This document shows positions 42,935 to 54,274 of a stretch of DNA of 64,000 nucleotides, piece after piece; the stretch's first letter is position 1, and each line of letters opens with the position of its first letter. Source of the DNA: Salticus scenicus (taxonomy: Eukaryota > Arthropoda > Arachnida > Araneae > Salticidae); NCBI GenBank assembly GCA_963930645.1, contig OZ005660.1:198946427-199010426 (forward strand). Direction: 5' to 3'. The notes beneath the pieces were generated by a model. The model saw only the letters and a list, made by a program, of their open reading frames with translations, was not told the DNA's origin and made no database searches. The position numbers were made by a program, and so were the translations under genes.

Positions 42935-43905
42935 TTAGATTGGAGTGGAAGGCTGAATTTTAACTGTAGAGCATCCGAACGTTAAGTGGAAGGCCTGGGG
43001 TTCGATTTCAGGATCTGGTATTTTTCACATAGTTGGTATTAAAAATCAGCCTTCCACTTTAAATCTAATAGAAATGAATTTTCAAGGTTGACGAATTCAA
43101 TTTCTAAATTAGTGGCCTATTGGATTTGTGCCATGATCGTTTGACACTTGATATAGCTGCGCGTTTGCAGGACTTTGCCAATGTATATTATGTGAGAAAT
43201 GCCGAACTGGAAATCAGACAGGGTAGCTCAGTTGTTAGAGCATCCGCAGGTTAAGCTGAAGACCCAGGGTTCGATTCCCGGCTCTGGTATTTTTTACATA
43301 GTTTGTATAAAAAATCAGCCTTCCACTCAAATCTAACAGAGATGAATTAACTTTCTTGGTTTGCCTTTTAATACTGAATTAGGAGTCATAGTCATATTCC
43401 AGGAAAAACTTGATTGGATTTAAACTTTTAAAATGTTTTTATTTATATTAGAGGTGTTGGAGTGTGTAAGGTTGACTTTATAGATATGATCAATATATAT
43501 ATATTGATTATATCAACTCTACCAAAAATGCTAGAGCCGGGAATCAAACCCTGCACTTACCATATGGAAACTCTATCACTGAGTTACCCTGGCTGATTAT
43601 CAACTTAGCATTTCTCACATATTAATTAGTAAGGTCACAGTGTCTGCAATGTAACGGGTAAGCATAATAATCATGGCAACATCGATATACCATGTAAATT
43701 ACTGAGAAATATTACTTATCAACCATGAATATTTGAGATATTTGGAGTGTGCAAAACTGATTTTCTTTTAAATACCAACTGTGTGAAGAATGCCAAAGGC
43801 AAAAATCGCAGGTGGGCACTCTGCTTGTGCTTACCATGATGATGGTCTACAACTGAGCCATTTTGGCTGATTACCCCCCTCGGTATTTCTTCCGTACTTC
43901 AGATA
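42935..43905. repeat. Cluster of four tRNA-derived SINE copies
   Basis: Copies lie at about 42945-43085 (+), 43203-43345 (+), 43530-43610 (-) and 43790-43885 (-). The best, at 43210, has box A tagctcagttgttagagc and box B gggttcgattcccgg. After the tRNA-like part the first two share tatttttcacatagtt and aaaatcagccttccactt. The D and T arms pair, but the anticodon arm and acceptor ends do not fit a functional tRNA. Confidence 0.75.
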
Positions 43906-44334
43906 TATGAGAGTTGTCATGATTAATATGCTCATCTGGTATATCTGCTGTGTTTTATTCAAACAGCCTCGCTGTATTTCATTCACCCTTGCTATTGTTC
44001 AATCAAACAATTCTGACTGTTGCAAACACCACTAGTCTTTAAATATATAGATAAAAACGATGTATAAACTTTAATTAAAAACATAGATAAAACCTTAAAC
44101 ATTACTTTGTGTGTTGTTGCTTAAATTTTTCAGCCAGGTACCCGGGCCTCTTCAGAACAACATCTTCTGTGGAAGACTTGAGCTTGACTGATGTTGATCA
44201 TCTTTCATCATAAGGTGGCGCCATACACGGTGTGGGGATACTGCGCCGCTGTCGTTGCATACTATTGGTTGCAATTTTAATCGATTCTCTAAACATTGCG
44301 TGGTAATAATCATCGTAATTTGCAAATTACGATG
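43906..44334. other. Spacer without recognised features
   Basis: A GC-richer patch lies at about 44200-44270 (aaggtggcgccatacacggt). No gene or repeat partner in the window was identified. Confidence 0.5.
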
Positions 44335-44935
44335 AAGAGAACCCCCCTTCCAATGGTGCAGTCTTTGTTATAGTAACTTTCAAACAACTCCAAATTTAAA
44401 ATTTAGTAAAGTTCGGACAATTACTTTTCGAAATAAGGCTCCTTTTGGAGGGGGAGGGGGTAAGACCTTCCCCCTTCCAATAGTGCAGCCTTTACCATAC
44501 TAACGCCGAACATCCCGAAATTTAAAATTTCGTTAAATTTGTAAGTACCCTAATTTTGGTGAGGGGGAGGGGGGGGTAAAACTCCCCTTCCTTTTAATGG
44601 GGAAATCTTTGTTACACTAACAGTCAAACAACCACAAATTCAAAATTTTGTAATGTTTCGACCATAATTTTTCGAGATGAAGCTCTGTGGGAGGTAAGAT
44701 CATCCCCTTCCCCCCCCCCCTTTCCAACGGTTCGATTTTTGTCATACTAACACCAAACTAACTCCAAACATTAAGTTTCTTAAAATTTCGGACTATAATT
44801 TTTTGAGATAAGGCAAGTTGGAATCAGACCCTACCCCTTCCAGAAATGCAGTGTTTGTCATACTAACAATTAACTCTAAATTCAAAATTTCGTATGGATA
44901 GAATAATAACTTTTCGTGAGAACATCAGCGAAGTT
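44335..44935. repeat. Tandem array of about 125 bp units
   Basis: Five units share a cccccttccaatggtgcag-type start, tttgtcatactaac, caaattcaaaatttcgt and ttttcgagataagg, with G-rich linkers. Starts are near 44344, 44468, 44585, 44703 and 44832. Confidence 0.88.
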
Positions 44936-44959
44936 AAATCGATGTCCACTTAAATGTAA

Positions 44960-45416
44960 TTTGAATTCCAAATTTACAATTACGATATTATAAATACCGT
45001 CAGTAATTACAATTACATTTCTAATTACGTAAAATAATTAACCATTAAATTACATATAATGGTAATCATAAATTTTTAATTATAAGTACAGAAAAGTAAT
45101 TAAAATTATAACGTATAACTACAATTATATTTTAATTCTATAAAATGATTACCCATTAACATTACATATAATTATAACTGCAATATTTAATTATAATTAC
45201 AGGCACATAATTATAATTATAATGTTTTTAATTGCAATTACATTTCAATTTTATAAAATGATTATTCATTACATCACATGTAACTGTAACTAAAACTTTT
45301 CAATTATTATTACAGTAAAGTAATTATAATTGAAAGCTTTTAGTTACAATGAAAGTAATGATTTATTGCAGATGTTCAGTTACAGTTAAAAGTAATCGTA
45401 ATTGTAATAGCTTACT
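44960..45416. repeat. AT-only tandem array, unit about 110 bp
   Basis: Four units repeat ttacaattacattt, a taaaatgattacccattaa segment and cacatataattataac in a near-palindromic AT sequence. The SINE at 45430-45750 has inserted into its end. Confidence 0.8.
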
Positions 45417-45429
45417 GTCAATTGAAATG

Positions 45430-45750
45430 GGGGGGGGTTTGGGGTTTTTTTTACGTCGCACTAATGCTGCGCAGATGGGCAATTGGCGACGGTCTGGGAC
45501 ACACCCCTAGAGGTGGTCCGGAGACATGCCATCACAATTTTGATCCTCCACGGAAGGGATGGCTCTTCCGCTTTGGTAACCCCCAGAGGTATAATTTTTG
45601 ATGGGAACATGGAGGACATTGTGGCCACGACAGATTTTACGTGCACCAGCCACCATTAGTGTACACGACGGTCTTTGGCCGGCTCGAGTACCGAACCCGC
45701 AATCTTCCAATTACGAGGCCGGCGCTCTACCGACTGGGCTACCGCGGCCC
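45430..45750 (-). repeat. Full-length SINE with 13 bp target duplication
   Basis: A minus-strand copy of the tRNA-derived SINE at 25090-25410, highly similar throughout (head near 45750, body, then the gggtttt tail at 45438). GTCAATTGAAATG occurs at 45417-45429 and again at 45751-45763, an exact target-site duplication of the kind made by LINE-driven insertion. The near identity and perfect duplication point to a recent insertion. Open frames at 45461-45646 and 45507-45710 are SINE readings. Confidence 0.96.
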
Positions 45751-45824
45751 GTCAATTGAAATGTAATTCATTACAAATTAATTGAATTACGATTTTGCCC
45801 AACTTTGCCTGACAGGTACGCAAT

Positions 45825-47986
45825 ATGCAAATACTTAATTTTTTTTTTTTTTTTTTTAAAGTAATTTTAAATATTTTTTTTTAATCCTATTTTAATAACC
45901 CCAAATGCATTAAATAATTATAATGGGATTGGAACTATTTATGTAACTGTGTTACACTTGAACTTGATTACATAACTGAAATTGGGGTGTGACTATATCT
46001 TATAAGGAGTAACTTAAAAGTAACTTTTGATAAAGGAGGTTTACAAATAAAAAAAGATATATATATATATTAATTATTAGAGACATTTACTGAATATTTT
46101 GCATAAAAACTTTTCGGAAGTCTTTCAAAAGAAATAAAACAGAACAGTAAGATTTTTTATCGTTATATTTCTTCAGTGTGCATAACTTTCTGGTAAAAAC
46201 TATTTTATTTATTTGATCAGCCCATTTCACAGCAATTGATGCTTTAGAATCACATTTTTGTCATTTACAAAACTTGTTCAAAGGCTGGCTTAAATATGAA
46301 AAATTATTTCTTAGGCCGTGGTTAGAGAACCGGCAGCCGGGTAAGTATTATAGACCCGGCAGTCTTCTGCGCTTGCGTATTAGAACTTCCGGGTATGGCA
46401 TACTTGATCTGTATGTAGCTGAAATGCCGGGTGAAACAGAGAAGGAATATTTTTTAAATGATTCTCATTCCTAACAGGTAAATACATAAAAGTAAACAAT
46501 AAATAGTGTCAGTCAAGCATATATGTCTGATGTGTATTTTAACAATTAACAAACAAGCAAATGAATAAATAGCGCCGGTAGCGGTTTTTTAATCAGTCAA
46601 CATTGTGATCAATCTAGCTGGTGCTGCCCTCTTTCGAAATGATTTGAAACCACAGATTTTCTAAACACCTTTGGAGAAATAACGCGAATTTGAAAAATCA
46701 AATTTCTTATATTATGCTGATTAAATTAAAATTTAGATTAATTATTTTTTAATAATTTAGTTTTTTTTTAAATCCTAATATAATAATAGAAACTATTTTT
46801 GCGAAACCATGCAAAGTTAAAAATTAAAATTTTTGTACGATACTGATTGAATTATTATTATTATTATTATTTTAAATATATTTAGCTTTTGAAAATTCAA
46901 ATATAATATGTTAGAATAATCATCGAAGAGATCATGCAAAGTTGTAAAAATAACTTTCTTGTACTATATTGATTATTATTATTATTTATAAATATATCTA
47001 GTTTTTAAAAATCAAAACTTAATAAAATAAAATTATAGAATAATTTTTCGAGAAATCATGTAAAGCTTAAAAATTAAAATTCTTGTACTGTATTGATTAA
47101 ATTAAAGTTTAATTTTTTTTTTTTTTTTGTTTCTAAAAATCCAAATATAATAATAAATTTGTATATGAAAAAAACATGCAAAGTTCAAAAATTATTTATC
47201 TATTTATTTACTATACTGATTAAAATAAATTTTAAAATATATATTTACTTATTAAGAACCAAAATATAATAATATATTAAAATAATCTTTCAAGAAATCA
47301 TGCAAAGTTTAAAAATTAAATTTTTTGTATCATACTGATTTAACTAAAATTTTTAAAAATATATTTAGTTTTTAATAATCTAAATGTAATGTATTAAAAA
47401 AATTTTTTGGAGAAATTTCGCAACGTTTAAAAATTAAACTTCTTGTACTATGTTTAATACATTGAAGATTTAAAAAATATATTTAGTTGTTGAAAATCCA
47501 ATTAGAATGATCTTTGGAGAAACCACGAAAAATTTAAAAATTAATTTTTTTTTTTTTACTATACTGATTAAATTATATATTTTAAAAATATGTTTAATTT
47601 AAAAAAATTAGAATTTAGTAATACATTGGAGTAATTTTTCGAGAAATCATGCAAAGCTCAAAAATTAAATTTCTTTTAATACACTGATTAATTAAAAAAA
47701 TATATTTAATTTTTAAAATCAAATATAATAATACGTTAGTAATGTGATGGTTTTTGTGTAATGTAAAATCCCCCCCCCTTCCCCATTTTATACACGTATA
47801 TTTCAATCATATGCATTATCAATTTTCTTAAATCTTTATTTTTAATTTGCATTCTGAAGTAATATAAGCAGCATTTAAGTGATTAGCATTTAAGTTTAGC
47901 AGTAGCATTTAAGCGATTTATTTAGCTTAATTATATTAACTTATTTAACGAAAGACAACGTAGCAGATAAAGCAAGAAATATAAGA
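45825..47986. repeat. Right copy of the 2.17 kb direct duplication
   Basis: Matches 1-2167 almost base for base, offset about 45.82 kb. Homology ends at 47986 within the foldback element, which continues intact here. The sequence left of 45825 cannot be compared because the partner starts at the window edge. Confidence 0.95.
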
Positions 47987-48237
47987 GAAAATAAAACTGA
48001 ATAATGAGACAAATATTTAACGAGATAAATCAAGAGAGAGAGTTAAAATATGAAACGGGGTCAGTACCAATGAATGCGAATTAAAGCAGCAATATGAATT
48101 ATCAAAAGCACGCGTTGATAAAAGTCATTCACTTTACCGACAGATGAATAATAAATCCCCCGGCAGTCATACTGCGCAAGCGTCAGAACTGCCGGGAATA
48201 TAATAGACACCCGGCTGCCGGTGCTCTAACCACTGCG
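46314..48237. mobile_element. Complete MULE-like foldback element, 1924 bp
   Basis: A perfect 9 bp duplication TATTTCTTA flanks it (46305-46313 and 48238-48246). The left end is GGCCGTGGTTAGAGAACCGG; the right end, inverted, is CGCAGTGGTTAGAGCACCGG. The terminal repeats are about 80 bp and contain CAGCCGGGT, CCCGGCAGT and GCGCTTGCG. A 9 bp duplication with long terminal repeats is usual for Mutator-like elements. The interior is a 120 bp tandem array (46660-47750) plus unique AT sequence, with no transposase, so it is non-autonomous. The frames at 46274-46474 and 47615-47806 are not genes. Confidence 0.9.
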
Positions 48238-48246
48238 TATTTCTTA

Positions 48247-48777
48247 AGTTTTCTTATAGAGAAATATGACTTTTGTTTTTATACCGTCAAATAGCATTTA
48301 TTTCTAATTGTTAATCAGTTCAGTTGTAATTTTACTATTTCAAAGGAACGAACCGAACAGAAACCATACAGAAACAAAACAAACAGACGCTTGAGTTATT
48401 CGGAAACGAACTAAAGAGACGATTTTAAAGCTGAAATATGAGATTGATTTCTAATTGGCTACAGCCAGGCAGGCGCTAGACGTCTGTAACAAGAATAGGC
48501 TTCGCTCAATATCGGTAAATGCAAAACAAATTACTTACAGTATTTTTTTTTTCACTTTACTGCTTTTATTGTTTTTCCGCTGCCACCATATGATGATTTC
48601 CTTTACAGGTTTAGCGGAGGCTCTAAATATTGCTTAAATAAGCATAGAATCTATTTCTAGCTTTTTAAATTATAACATTATTCAACAGCCACAAAACAGA
48701 AAACATATAGAACAACAACCATTACCATTTTCAAACTCTAAACTAATAACAATTTTAACACAGAACGCGTGCTGGCA
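48247..48777. other. Spacer upstream of the plus-strand zinc-finger locus
   Basis: Moderately AT-rich. The frame at 48455-48637 has no recognisable domain. No repeat partner found. Confidence 0.5.
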
Positions 48778-48781
48778 TGAT

Positions 48782-49148
48782 TAAAACCACGGATTAGGAG
48801 AGTCTATAGGATATATAACGAATGTTACGGAAAGGTAGTAATTTTTATCTTACATATAGAAGGCTATCAGATCTCGAGAATCCACCAATCAGCGCGTGAA
48901 TCAGCGCGTTTGTTTAAATTTGTAGCGGTTCATTGGTCGTTCTCGGAAATCGGATAATGACAGAAGCCGAAGGTTCGGGCTTTCATTGTCTTCCGATAAG
49001 TTTCAAAGATACTATACCAGGCGGCGATCGGATCGTTTTCCTCTACTCGGCCGAATTAATGGGGAAAAGAAAGCTCCTTTTTCCGCGCTGGCTGCCCTAT
49101 CTCGTTTATCATCCTATAGATTCTCTTAATCCGTGATTAAAACCATGG
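48782..49148. repeat. Inverted-repeat-flanked promoter segment
   Basis: Left arm ccacggattaggagagtcta plus taggatatataacg and right arm (inverted) tcacggattaagagaatcta plus taggatgataaacg match at about 28 of 34 positions. Between them are CCAAT-type boxes (caccaatcagcg, gttcattggtcg) and the shared leader. Confidence 0.65.
49000..49137 (+). promoter_or_regulatory. Leader of the plus-strand zinc-finger locus
   Basis: Homologous to 35634-35753 inverted, with a 22-base insertion (around accaggcggcgatcgg) and a 6-base length difference after gaattaatgggg. It ends tcttaatccgtgatt. Probably the 5' exon or promoter of the zinc-finger exon at 54099, with an intron of about 5 kb mostly filled by the foldback element. 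The open frame 48933-49136 contains RIVFLYSAELMG, also open in the paralogue. A splice donor could not be assigned with confidence. Confidence 0.55.
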
Positions 49149-50516
49149 AGTTACATTATAAGACAACAAAAGCTGGAACAATATCACACAGCGTCGGCTT
49201 TCTTTTATAGATGCAATGGGCTCTTCCCACCGTCGACTGCTCAATCACGTGATAGAGGAAAACGAATAATCGAATTCTGAGAATCGGATTCAATTAAATA
49301 TTGTTCTTAAGAACAAAAATGTTAATATTTAATATAATATAAAATAAAAGTAATATTGTGCATTTGTAAACAGTAGAATAGTTGTATTTGTAAATTTAAT
49401 AATTTTTTAAAAACACTTTATGTGTTTATTTATTTTCAAATGTAAGAATCTAATTTTGTATGTTCAGTGTAACTGTTACATTAACTGATATAGCAATAAA
49501 TAATAGAGCAGGCGCACGTGACGTCACTGCGATAAACATTGACGGTTGATTCCGCACGTGCTTTAGAATGTAGGCAAAATGTGGGATAAAACACCATTGC
49601 TTAACGTTACAAGCTTACCTACATACTTCCATTTCTCCAATATTTTAAAAATGATTTACATTTCTGTTAAGACTTAATCATTGTTATTGCTTGTTTTATA
49701 AATATATAAATATATATGGATGCTTTTAATTGAAAAATCTGTATTAAAATACTTTTAATGCACAGGAATGAGATTTTTCAGCTGATTTCAGCTCTTTTGT
49801 ACATTTAGCTTTTCAGTTTTTTTTTTAGTTTTTTCAGCATTTTTTATATTTCTAGTGTGTATTTGTTCTTTCTTTATACGTTGAAGATTAAAATAAATAT
49901 TTATTACTCTAATATAATGGATTTTGTCATTAAAATTCTAGTTGTCTTGCCTTTGCGTACAGTTTAAGCTTTTTTATATTTCTGCTAATCTCATCCCTGA
50001 TTATAAAAATATTTTTTTCTGTGGGAGATTATAGATGAAAAATAATTAAAGGATTATTAATTATACAAACATAATTAAAAATGATTGCTTTTATTAAAAA
50101 TAAAAATGCTTAAAAAAAAAAATTAATTTGTTCAATAGAACTATTTGAGCTTTTAATTGAAAAATCTATTTCTAAATACTTTAATTAAAGATTAAAAAAA
50201 ACAATGAAAAAAAATCTAGAAACCTAATTTAACTAACAAAGACTATTTTTTTAAATAATTAAATTAAATTTATTGAGATTGTTTAGTATTATTGTTTCGG
50301 CTTTTAATAGAAAAATCTTTACTAAAAATCTTTTAATATTATTAACTATTTTTATTTTCTATGAACGATAATAATAATAATAATAATAAAAGCTAGTTAA
50401 AATAATCATTCAATAAAATATTCTAATTTAAAAAAATAACAATTTAGTTATTAAAAATATAATGTTTTACAATTAGTTGAAATACTTAATACTATTTTTT
50501 GGACTTTTAATTAAAA

Positions 50517-50990
50517 GGCCTATTTCAGTAGCCGAGCGGTTCTGCTCTCCAAGCTGATAGATTGGTGTTAGTGTTGATGTCTGGGATTAGGGCTGATTGT
50601 ATACCCTAGGGTCCTAGGCCAGAGGGGGAGGGCCTTCCGTGGCGGTCTTTCTAAGGGGTCCTAGCCCATATTTATGCAAGCTTCTCAGAAAACCACGGAA
50701 AACTCCGAACGACTAAGCCGACGAGCACGGACATGGGATAGAATCCGGCCTTTCAGGTCTACCAACTTTGAGCACAGAACCGCTCGGCTGCTGGTGGGCC
50801 GTGATAGACTGGAATTGCCGGGTTCGATCCAAGGTCCCGCTTGCCAACCTAGAAATTCGGATTTTTCCATGGTTTTCTCTGAAAATCGAGTATATACATT
50901 ACAAGCTTCTTAGAAAGAACTCTCATGAAAGGCATTTCAGCCAGGCTTAGGACCTGTATGTTGTCAATCAGTTTTAATGCTTACACCACA
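50517..50990 (+). repeat. tRNA-Ser-like SINE with long body
   Basis: It begins gtagccgagcggttctgctc, a box A typical of serine/leucine tRNAs. A box B gggttcgatcc is at 50821. The body has cttccgtggcggtctttcta, aaccacggaaaactccg and ggttttctctgaaaatcg, and it ends in an accacaaccaccaaaa tail. It interrupts a unit of the AT array. Fragments of this family are at 3885, 11800, 14880 and 51697. Frames at 50674-50913 and on the minus strand are not genes. Confidence 0.8.
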
Positions 50991-51696
50991 ACCACCAAAA
51001 TATTTTTAATTCAAAAACTTCTTTTTTTTTTTCACATAAAAGATTATATACAAAAAAATAATATTAATTAAAAAATCATTAAGATTGCATTCTAATTAAA
51101 AATAATTTCATTATTAAGAATATAAATTTTTAATAATTAAATTAATTGAGATTGCTTAATACTGTTGTCTGAGCTTTAAAAGGAAAAATCTAATTCAAAA
51201 TGCTACACATAAAAATATTTTTTTCTATAATTGATTATAGAAAGTAAGTTTCTAACTAAAATTATTTTATTTAAAAAAACTTTAAAAGAAAGAGTAAATT
51301 AATTATCTAATAGCTAAATGAATTATCAAAAATATAAATTTTTATAATTATATTAGCTATGATTTCTTAATACAATTTTTTCTGCTTTTAAAAGAAAAAA
51401 TATATAAAAATACTTTTAATATTAAAAGATTTTATTTTCTGTAAATAATTATGAAAAAAAAATAATTAAGGATCTAATTAAAATTATTTTATTTAAAATA
51501 TTCCAATAGAAACACTAAATTCATTAATTAATTATCTAAAAACTAAACGTATTGTAAAATAATAATAATTAAATTAGCTAAGATTGCTTAATATAATTTT
51601 TTCTGCTTTCAATAGAAAAATTTATTTTAAAATATTATAATTAAGATAGTTGAAATATAATATACAGCCGAATAAAATTATTTGAACTCTTAATTA

Positions 51697-51815
51697 ATAA
51701 GCCGTGAAGTTCTGTTCTCCAAACTGGTAAACAGGAAGTGCCAGGTTCAATTCGAGTTCATGGTTGTCGACCCTCATGTTCTCAGTCGACTTTAACACCT
51801 CAACTACCATCACCA
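51697..51815 (+). repeat. Second serine-tRNA-like SINE fragment
   Basis: It starts aagccgtgaagttctgttct, has a box-B-like caggttcaattcg, and ends caactaccatcacc. It is a shortened copy inserted in the same array phrase as the previous one. Confidence 0.75.
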
Positions 51816-53218
51816 AATTATTATTAATATAAAAAGTTTTTTTAATCAATGATTATATAAAAAAGAATTATTAATATATCATAACTAAAAACTAATTTAA
51901 TTATCAAAAATATTCTTTTAATAATTAATTTAGATTACTCAATATTATTTTGGGGGATTTTAATAGAAAAACTATTTCAATGTACTTTGTAATATAAAAA
52001 TATATCTTTTTTTCATGATTATAGAACAAAGAAATAATTAAAATTATATTATTTAAATAATCTAAAATAAAATTTTACATTAAAATATACAAAATTTTAC
52101 TAATTAAATTAGCCGAGCTTTCTCAAAACTATCCTTTAGTCTATTATTCGAAAAATGTATTTCAAAAGACATTTACTTAAAAAAGATTTTTTTCTATTAA
52201 ATATTATCGAAAATATTAAAAAATACGTAATCCAAAATTAATTTAATTATAAAAAATAGAATTTTTTAATAATTAAGATAGTTGAGTTTTATTTTTCAAT
52301 ATTCTTTGATTTTCTTTAGCTGTTATTCATTTTTCCTTTGAATTATTATGTATTAAAAAAAGTACTTAAAAAAGTTTCCTTTATCTTCTTCTTCTTTTTA
52401 TTTTTTTTAAGCTTAGTTAAAAAAAGGTAATTTAATTTTTTAAAATACATATTTTTAATAATTAAATAGGAAAGATCCCTTGATACTATTATTTAGACTT
52501 TTAATAAATATAATAATAATAAAACTGTATTTTGTACTATTTTTTATTTAAAAAAAAAAATATTTTATGTTATTTATATAGACGATAATTCAAACTTAAA
52601 CAAAGTGATATTTGAGCAAGTGTCACGTCTATGCCTCAAATTTACTTTTAAATTAATTTTCCTATAAAACATACGGACATTTCACTTGAAGAAAGGTAGA
52701 TATTTTGCCTACATGCGCGAAAGTTGCGCAGAAGATCAGAATAGAGTCGCTTGTTTATAAACATGCGCCTGCTCTATAGCTTGTTCTTGTTGAATGTTTA
52801 TGAATTATAATTTGAAATTTTAAAATGTTTTCATTTAATTTAATTGCATAAAGGTGATACAACAAGATAATTAACTTAGTTACTGGTCTAAATGGATTTA
52901 CGCAGTACGATATTGCACGGTCACTGATTTAAGTACCAAAAATCAAAGTATTTAATATGTTCTTTATGAACATAGATAACAAATGTAAACTAAATTATGA
53001 TTGTATATGTATACAGCAAACAAAAGATGATGAATAATGTCATAAAATGAATTAAAAATGATGCTGTCTAAAAAAAATGACGCAGATTAAATACTTTTGA
53101 TCAAAAATAAGAACAGAAAATACGTTATTTCAGTAGTCGCTATAGATAAATAAGACTTCGTCTGCTATTTGTTTTTCCTTTATCATGTGACCTCTGACGT
53201 GAGGTGGGAAGAGTCCAT

Positions 53219-54098
53219 TCACCAGATTATGATGAAAATAACTGTTAACACATATATAATTATCTGTTTTTATAACGGTAGGATAACTAAAAGGATTTAT
53301 ACGCAGGAAAATTCTCTTTTTTCCTTTCTTTCTCTGTATTTTAATTAATCTGAAAACGAAAGAAACTCTGGCATGTTCAAATCAAAACCTCAATTCTCTC
53401 TATTCTAAAAAAACTGTAATAAATGGTTGCCAAAAATGTTTTTTTAGTAATTTTGAAGAGGCCATGAAGTCCAGATAGTCTCGTGCAATCTTTTTGATTT
53501 CATGGAATAAAAAAAAAGCATTTCCGAACATATTAATATTACTCTGTGACATGCATAAACATTAAATAATAAAATGAGAAAATATCTGATTTTATGTAAG
53601 ATTAGATTCTTTAAAAATTAACTTTTCTCAAAATTTGTTGATAGATTTAAATATGGCAGATTGTTACGAACGTAACTTCTGAAGATTGGCATTCCCACTT
53701 ATATTTTTTATTTACTTATTTAAATAAACTACGCGGAGTAATATTTAATATTTTAAATATTACTCCGTGATAAACTATCATCTCATTATTAAAAAAAGCG
53801 AAATGTGAGGAACATGTCGATAATTGATTGATTTTCATTGATTTTTTTTTTTTTTTTTTAGTTCAATAGTTTAAGTTTAGTAATTTTTTTATTTTCGTAA
53901 TTTATTGTAATTTAAAAGCATGTTTGCATGTGTTTGAAAAGCGTGGTTCAAAGCATGATCTGTAAAAAAATATCTAAATGCATAAATAAATTAATATTTA
54001 AACCCATATATTTTTGCCATATATTCAATAAATATTGAATTAATTTGTGAAAAAATATGATTTACTCTTATTATTTTCTTTTCTTTCTCAAATCCTAG
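53219..54098. other. Remainder of the presumed intron, with hairpin and acceptor
   Basis: A perfect hairpin at 53734-53767 has 15 bp arms cggagtaatatttaa and ttaaatattactccg around a 4-base loop. The segment ends with a pyrimidine tract and acceptor tttctttctcaaatcctag at 54080-54098. Confidence 0.65.
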
Positions 54099-54274
54099 GG
54101 AACTGGATTATATTATGAAGAAAGTGAAAAATGGAAATTCTACGTACACATGCATGCACTGATATAGAAGAAAAGGCATACGTGTGCGAAGTCTGTTCTA
54201 AAGGTTTTTTTCGAAAGGCACTTTAAAGAAGACAGCTATGCATTCACACAGAACAAAAGCCTTATCCGTGCGAA
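54099..54274 (+). pseudogene. Broken 5' part of the zinc-finger exon
   Basis: After the acceptor the exon start matches the minus-strand paralogue (aactg-attatatt-tgaa, then aaaatggaa). ATG 54131 opens MEILRTHACT, equivalent to MEHLNIHACT in the paralogue, then CEVCSKGFFRKAL, and stops at TAA 54224-54226. The finger would read through with one more T in the run at 54204-54211 and one less A near 54230, so two nearby compensating indels probably created the stop. The frame then continues as LCIHTEQKPYPCEMC into the main frame. Confidence 0.8.

Larger units (their letters stand above)
49650..52560. repeat. AT-rich tandem array, 150-220 bp period
   Basis: The phrase gcttttaatagaaaaatct and its variants recurs near 49722, 50148, 50299, 50501, 51171, 51383, 51603, 51690, 51954, 52136 and 52496. 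Each is followed by a run like aaaatacttttaatatt and a tttctatgaatgattat segment. Confidence 0.7.
49215..53218. mobile_element. 4.0 kb foldback element in the presumed intron
   Basis: Outer inverted repeats are aatgggctcttcccacc (left) and ggtgggaagagtccatt (right). Further paired blocks are tcacgtgatagaggaaaa with ttttcctttatcatgtga, tagagcaggcgca with tgcgcctgctcta, and gtaggcaaaat with attttgcctac. Arms are about 400-530 bp and diverged. The core is a degenerate AT tandem array with two SINE insertions. No coding and no target duplication were found. Confidence 0.7.

Noticed and set aside
43210..43280. Possible functional tRNA gene
   Set aside because: Boxes A and B are present, but the anticodon stem and acceptor do not pair properly, and related copies with the same SINE tail lie next to it.
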